Below are positions 61,460 to 64,000 of a stretch of 64,000 nt of DNA, piece after piece. The position numbers and the translations under genes were made by a program. Below the pieces are notes generated by a model. It was not told where the DNA came from. It saw nothing but the letters and a program-made list of their open reading frames with translations, and ran no database searches. Position 1 is the first letter of the stretch; every line of letters starts with the position of its first letter. Source of the DNA: Bradyrhizobium sp. SRS-191 (GTDB taxonomy: Bacteria; Pseudomonadota; Alphaproteobacteria; Rhizobiales; Xanthobacteraceae); NCBI RefSeq assembly GCF_024586915.1, contig NZ_JANBVS010000009.1, forward strand, positions 248,001 to 312,000, written 5' to 3'.

Positions 61460-62203
61460 TCAGGACGCTGCAGCCGGCGCGAGCGGCACCGCCTCAAGGC
61501 CACCGAAGCGGCGCTCGCGGCCACGGAACGACGCCAATGCCTGGGCGAGATCGGCGGCATCAAAATCGGGCCACATGCGCTGAGTGAAGTGCAACTCGGC
61601 ATAGGCGCCTTCCCAGAGCAGGAAGTCCGACAGGCGCTGCTCGCCAGAGGTGCGAATGATCAGGTCGACGTCGCGCAGGCCGGCCTCGCCGGTGACGAGA
61701 TCGGAGAACCGCTCGCGCGTCAGTCCGTCGACGCCGCCAGCCTTCGCGGCAGCATTGAGAATTGCATCACGCGCCGAATAGTCGACGGCAATGCGCAGAT
61801 GCAGGGCGCGGCCGTCGCGCGTTGCCGCTTCGGCGCGGCCGATGGCGTCGGCGATGCCGCCCGGCAGGCGATCGCGGCGGCCGATCACGGTGAGACGGAC
61901 GCCGTTGCGCACCAGCGATTCCACCTCGCTGGCGAGATAGACGCGCAACAGCGCCATCAAGGCGGCGACCTCGGCGCGCGGGCGCCGCCAATTGTCGCTG
62001 GAGAACGCATAGAGCGTCAGCGTGCCGACGCCCAGATCAGGCGCGGCCTCGACGACGCGGCGGATCGCCTCGACGCCGGCCTCGTGCCCGCGCAGCCGCG
62101 ACAGGCCCTGCCGCGTCGCCCAGCGGCCGTTGCCGTCCATGATGATGCCGACATGCAGGCCTTCGACCACAGCAGGCGATTTCGGGTGCAGACTACTTTG
62201 CAT
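61460..62203 (-). CDS. uppS: Isoprenyl (undecaprenyl-type) diphosphate synthase
   Basis: 247 residues of the cis-prenyltransferase family. Catalytic Asp23 in GIIMDGNGRWA, followed by RLRGHEAGVEAIRRVVEAAPDLGVGTLTLYAFSSDNWRRP, and RTSGEQRLSDFLLWEGAYAELHFTQRMWPDF, the second IPP-site block. It makes long-chain polyprenyl diphosphate carriers. The housekeeping uppS normally lies with frr/cdsA/dxr; this copy is instead beside a regulator and a membrane protein, so it may be an accessory cis-prenyltransferase. ATG 62203 lies inside the operator at 62195-62211; the frame is open six codons upstream. Confidence 0.92.
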   Translation of the reverse strand: MQSSLHPKSPAVVEGLHVGIIMDGNGRWATRQGLSRLRGHEAGVEAIRRVVEAAPDLGVGTLTLYAFSSDNWRRPRAEVAALMALLRVYLASEVESLVRNGVRLTVIGRRDRLPGGIADAIGRAEAATRDGRALHLRIAVDYSARDAILNAAAKAGGVDGLTRERFSDLVTGEAGLRDVDLIIRTSGEQRLSDFLLWEGAYAELHFTQRMWPDFDAADLAQALASFRGRERRFGGLEAVPLAPAAAS

Positions 62204-62211
62204 TGCAAAGC
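62195..62211. promoter_or_regulatory. Operator-like palindrome at the uppS start
   Basis: ACTTTG-CATTG-CAAAGC: ACTTTG (62195-62200), centre 62201-62205, CAAAG (62206-62210). It covers the uppS ATG. The same ACTTTG-N5-CAAAG motif stands upstream of the membrane-protein gene at 63255-63271. Best explained as binding sites of the regulator encoded between them. Confidence 0.6.
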
Positions 62212-62239
62212 TCCAGGTCAAAAAAATCCGAGGGGACGA

Positions 62240-62620
62240 TCAGGCGCGGCCGGGGATGAGACCTGCCGATGCGGGCGCGTGATCCTTGCCGGCTGCCGCC
62301 GCGGCGTCGCGGACCAGGCGTTCCAGCACGGCGAGATAGTCGAGAAACCGCCGGCGTCCGGCCTTGGTGAGGCGGCAGCTGGTGTGCGGGCGATTGCCTT
62401 CATAGCCCTTGGTGACCTCGACCAGGCCGGCCTCCTGCAGCACCTGGAGGTGGCGCGACAGGTTGCCGTCGGTCAGGCCGCACAGCTGCTTGAGATCGGC
62501 AAAGGCGAGGCCCTTGGGATGCGCCATCAGCGAGGTGAGCAGGCCGAGCCGCGCCTTCTCATGGATGACGCGGTCGAGCCCGTCATAGGAAAACGGCGCG
62601 CTGCCGTCAGTCTTCGACAT
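62240..62620 (-). CDS. Winged-helix transcriptional regulator (HTH_34/ArsR-like)
   Basis: 126 residues: FSYDGLDRVIHEKARLGLLTSLMAHPKGLAFADLKQLCGLTDGNLSRHLQVLQEAGLVEVTKGYEGNRPHTSCRLTKAGRRRFLDYLAVLERLV. This is the pattern of the small HTH_34 regulators that often accompany membrane genes. Start overlaps the end of the membrane-protein gene by 14 bases. It is 36 bases upstream of uppS in the same direction, and probably recognises the ACTTTG-N5-CAAAG sites. Confidence 0.9.
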   Translation of the reverse strand: MSKTDGSAPFSYDGLDRVIHEKARLGLLTSLMAHPKGLAFADLKQLCGLTDGNLSRHLQVLQEAGLVEVTKGYEGNRPHTSCRLTKAGRRRFLDYLAVLERLVRDAAAAAGKDHAPASAGLIPGRA

Positions 62621-63224
62621 CGGAGTCTCCGGTCGCGAAATACAGAATGCCCGCCATCAGCGCCTGACCGGCCGCGAATGGCAGCCCCATCGTCCAGGGC
62701 GATAGCAGATGAGTGACGCTGCCGAGCAGCAGCACCGCGAACCCGGCCAGGAAGTAGAACGCGCCCGCCAACGCGACCGTGCGCGGCAGCGAGCGCACCG
62801 AGGCGAACACGCCGAGCGACATCAGGATCTGCCACAGGCCGGGCAGCATCCAGAGCGCCTCCGGCGCGAATTTCCAGAGCAGCACTGCGAGCAGCACGCC
62901 GGCAATGCCGGCCGGCAGGAATTGCTCGACCGCCTGGTGGATCATGGCGTCGGCGAGGCCGGAATGATGCCGGCGCGAGCGCGCGCGCATCTCGATCCAG
63001 ATCATCGCAAGCGACACGCAAGCTGCCGCTGCCCAGCCGAGCAGGAAGGTGAGCGGCTCTCCGGTGGGATCGGGCAGCACGAATTGCTGGATCAAGGCCG
63101 TCATGAGCGCGACGGCCGCGGTCGCCGCCATCGTCGCCGGCCCGTAGCCGCGGAACGCCGTGCCGGCCGCAAGCTGGCTGCGGATGGCGATGATGTCGGC
63201 CAGCGCCTTGTCGAGATCGCGCAT
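62607..63224 (-). CDS. Multi-pass membrane protein of unknown function
   Basis: 205 residues with about six hydrophobic segments after a cytoplasmic N-terminus (MRDLDKALADIIAIRSQLAAGTAFRGYGP). Cytoplasmic basic loop RARSRRHHSG in the middle, acidic tail TGDSDVED. Not recognised as a named family. First gene of the unit membrane protein - regulator - uppS; a palindromic operator (63255-63271) lies 31 bases upstream of its start. Confidence 0.8.
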   Translation of the reverse strand: MRDLDKALADIIAIRSQLAAGTAFRGYGPATMAATAAVALMTALIQQFVLPDPTGEPLTFLLGWAAAACVSLAMIWIEMRARSRRHHSGLADAMIHQAVEQFLPAGIAGVLLAVLLWKFAPEALWMLPGLWQILMSLGVFASVRSLPRTVALAGAFYFLAGFAVLLLGSVTHLLSPWTMGLPFAAGQALMAGILYFATGDSDVED

Positions 63225-63254
63225 GTCTCACCCGGCGCCGCCTGGGCGCGATTC

Positions 63255-63271
63255 ACTTTGCAATACAAAGT
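63255..63271. promoter_or_regulatory. Operator-like palindrome upstream of the membrane-protein gene
   Basis: ACTTTG-CAATA-CAAAGT (63255-63260, 63261-63265, 63266-63271), perfect 6-base arms. A further half-site CAAAGTGA occurs near 63283-63290. Shared with 62195-62211; see that entry. Confidence 0.6.
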
Positions 63272-63380
63272 ATACACGCGCGCAAAGTGAACGCAAGTCT
63301 CCGGGAGAGGAGATTCAGGACGTGCGCCGCGCGGTACCACCCAGGCACCAGCAGGCGCCGGGCCTCGGAGGCGGGGGAGC

Positions 63381-63680
63381 TCAGTAATAATTGTAGCGAT
63401 GGACACGCCGCGGCGGCGGCATGTCGACATAGACCGAGGGGCCGCGCCGGGCTGAATCGAAGGCCACGCGGGGGTTGATGCCGCAGCCGGCGTTGCGTCC
63501 GGAGGCGCTGGCCCGGCATTGCTCGAACGTCTGATAGGAGCAGTCACCGGGGTAGCCGACACCCCTGCCCTGCACACACCAGGGATAATCGTAGCCTCCG
63601 GCCGCGGCCGGCGTGACATTGACGCCGCTGACGAGTGCAACGCCGACGAGGCCGGCCGCCATCATCAAAACCTTGCGCAT
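63381..63680 (-). CDS. DUF3551 family secreted protein
   Basis: 99 residues: signal peptide MRKVLMMAAGLVGVALVSGV...AAA, then YDYPWCVQGRGVGYPGDCSYQTFEQCRASASGRNAGCGINP with four cysteines of the DUF3551 family, common in Bradyrhizobium. Two disulfides likely. C-terminus is Pro/Arg/Tyr-rich (MPPPRRVHRYNYY). Function unknown. Ribosome site AGGAACAG before ATG 63680. Confidence 0.9.
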   Translation of the reverse strand: MRKVLMMAAGLVGVALVSGVNVTPAAAGGYDYPWCVQGRGVGYPGDCSYQTFEQCRASASGRNAGCGINPRVAFDSARRGPSVYVDMPPPRRVHRYNYY

Positions 63681-63822
63681 GATCTGTTCCTCTTCTGGCG
63701 GGAAGATTGCATCACACTGGCATGGTCAAAAAACGACGAATTGGCGGTTCGGATCACCAAGCAGGGCCATGACGTGTCACGGACGGGGCACGCCATCGCC
63801 GTTGCTGCCAAAGCGCCTGCGC

Positions 63823-64000
63823 TCAATCCAGCTTCAGGCCGGCGAACTCGACGACCTTCTTCCACTTGTCCGTTTCCGCCGCGATCTGGGCGCCGAACTG
63901 CTCCGGCGTCTGGATCAGCGGGTCACCGCCCAGTTCGACCAGCCGCTTCTTGATCTCGGGCTCGGCGAGGATGGTGTTGACCTGCTTGTTGAGCTTCTCG
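63823..64000 (-). CDS. Tripartite tricarboxylate transporter binding protein, C-terminal part
   Basis: Partial gene running off the window end. The visible 58 codons read EKLNKQVNTILAEPEIKKRL, VELGGDPLIQTPEQFGAQIA and AETDKWKKVVEFAGLKLD, then TGA. This is the typical end of Bug/TctC-type periplasmic binding proteins (AAEIAKWAKVVK-like). The N-terminus and the TctAB genes are outside the window. Confidence 0.85.
   Translation of the reverse strand, partial: EKLNKQVNTILAEPEIKKRLVELGGDPLIQTPEQFGAQIAAETDKWKKVVEFAGLKLD

Noticed and set aside
60203..62716. Long plus-strand frame over the TPR and uppS genes
   Set aside because: Shadow of minus-strand genes with clear motifs.

Overview
The window reads as a chromosomal segment of a high-GC alphaproteobacterium, most likely Bradyrhizobium or a close relative (Nitrobacteraceae). 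This rests on the content: a RegB/RegA (RegS/RegR) redox pair, an intracellular PHA depolymerase, Omp25-type beta-barrels, a DUF3551 protein, formamidase, several GGDEF-EAL proteins, and a dense set of palindromic intergenic repeats of a kind I associate with that lineage. No database search was run, so the assignment is by recognition only.

Layout. 0-8.7 kb: an accessory ClpP, an ArsR/SRPBCC pair, a DUF1330 protein, a class A penicillin-binding protein, a large PAS-GAF-GGDEF-EAL protein and a YgjP-type metallopeptidase. 9-15.3 kb: PHA depolymerase, a two-gene ABC exporter, the RegB/RegA pair, a small secreted protein and MmcB. 15.4-25.9 kb: two GH13 enzymes, a metallo-beta-lactamase-fold hydrolase, a PHB-depolymerase-like esterase, a luciferase-like monooxygenase, a lone receiver, an outer-membrane barrel and a 51-residue small protein. 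26-32.4 kb: a repeated structured element, a cytochrome P450, an SDR, an HWE-type histidine kinase and a PAS-GGDEF-EAL protein. 32.5-37.3 kb: a complete five-gene Liv/HAAT-type ABC importer joined by four-base stop/start overlaps. 37.5-48.5 kb: a third GGDEF-EAL protein, YccF, tRNA-Arg(CCG), an orphan gene, acyl-CoA dehydrogenase, formamidase, a TetR/DUF1348 pair and a histidine kinase whose membrane domain resembles the plant ethylene receptor. 48.5-51.1 kb: repeats, a second copy of the structured element, and an Omp gene with a complex upstream region. 51.1-57.5 kb: an AraC - small membrane protein - HlyD - RbbA - ABC-2 permease cluster. 57.7-64 kb: GFA protein, LuxR regulator, TPR-glycosyltransferase, a membrane protein/regulator/polyprenyl synthase unit, DUF3551 and the end of a TctC-type binding protein.

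The most interesting items are non-coding or regulatory. Two diverged copies (near 26.1-26.6 kb and 49.15-49.58 kb) of an intergenic element of about 430 bp keep the same helices through compensatory base changes, which argues for a structured RNA rather than the short reading frames that cover them. The uppS unit carries the same ACTTTG-N5-CAAAG operator at two places around a winged-helix regulator. The ethylene-receptor-like kinase keeps Asp25 and Cys65 but has Arg in place of the copper ligand His69. Many starts were moved inward from the longest reading frame on the basis of Shine-Dalgarno sequences, family N-termini or stop/start overlaps; these choices are stated in each entry.
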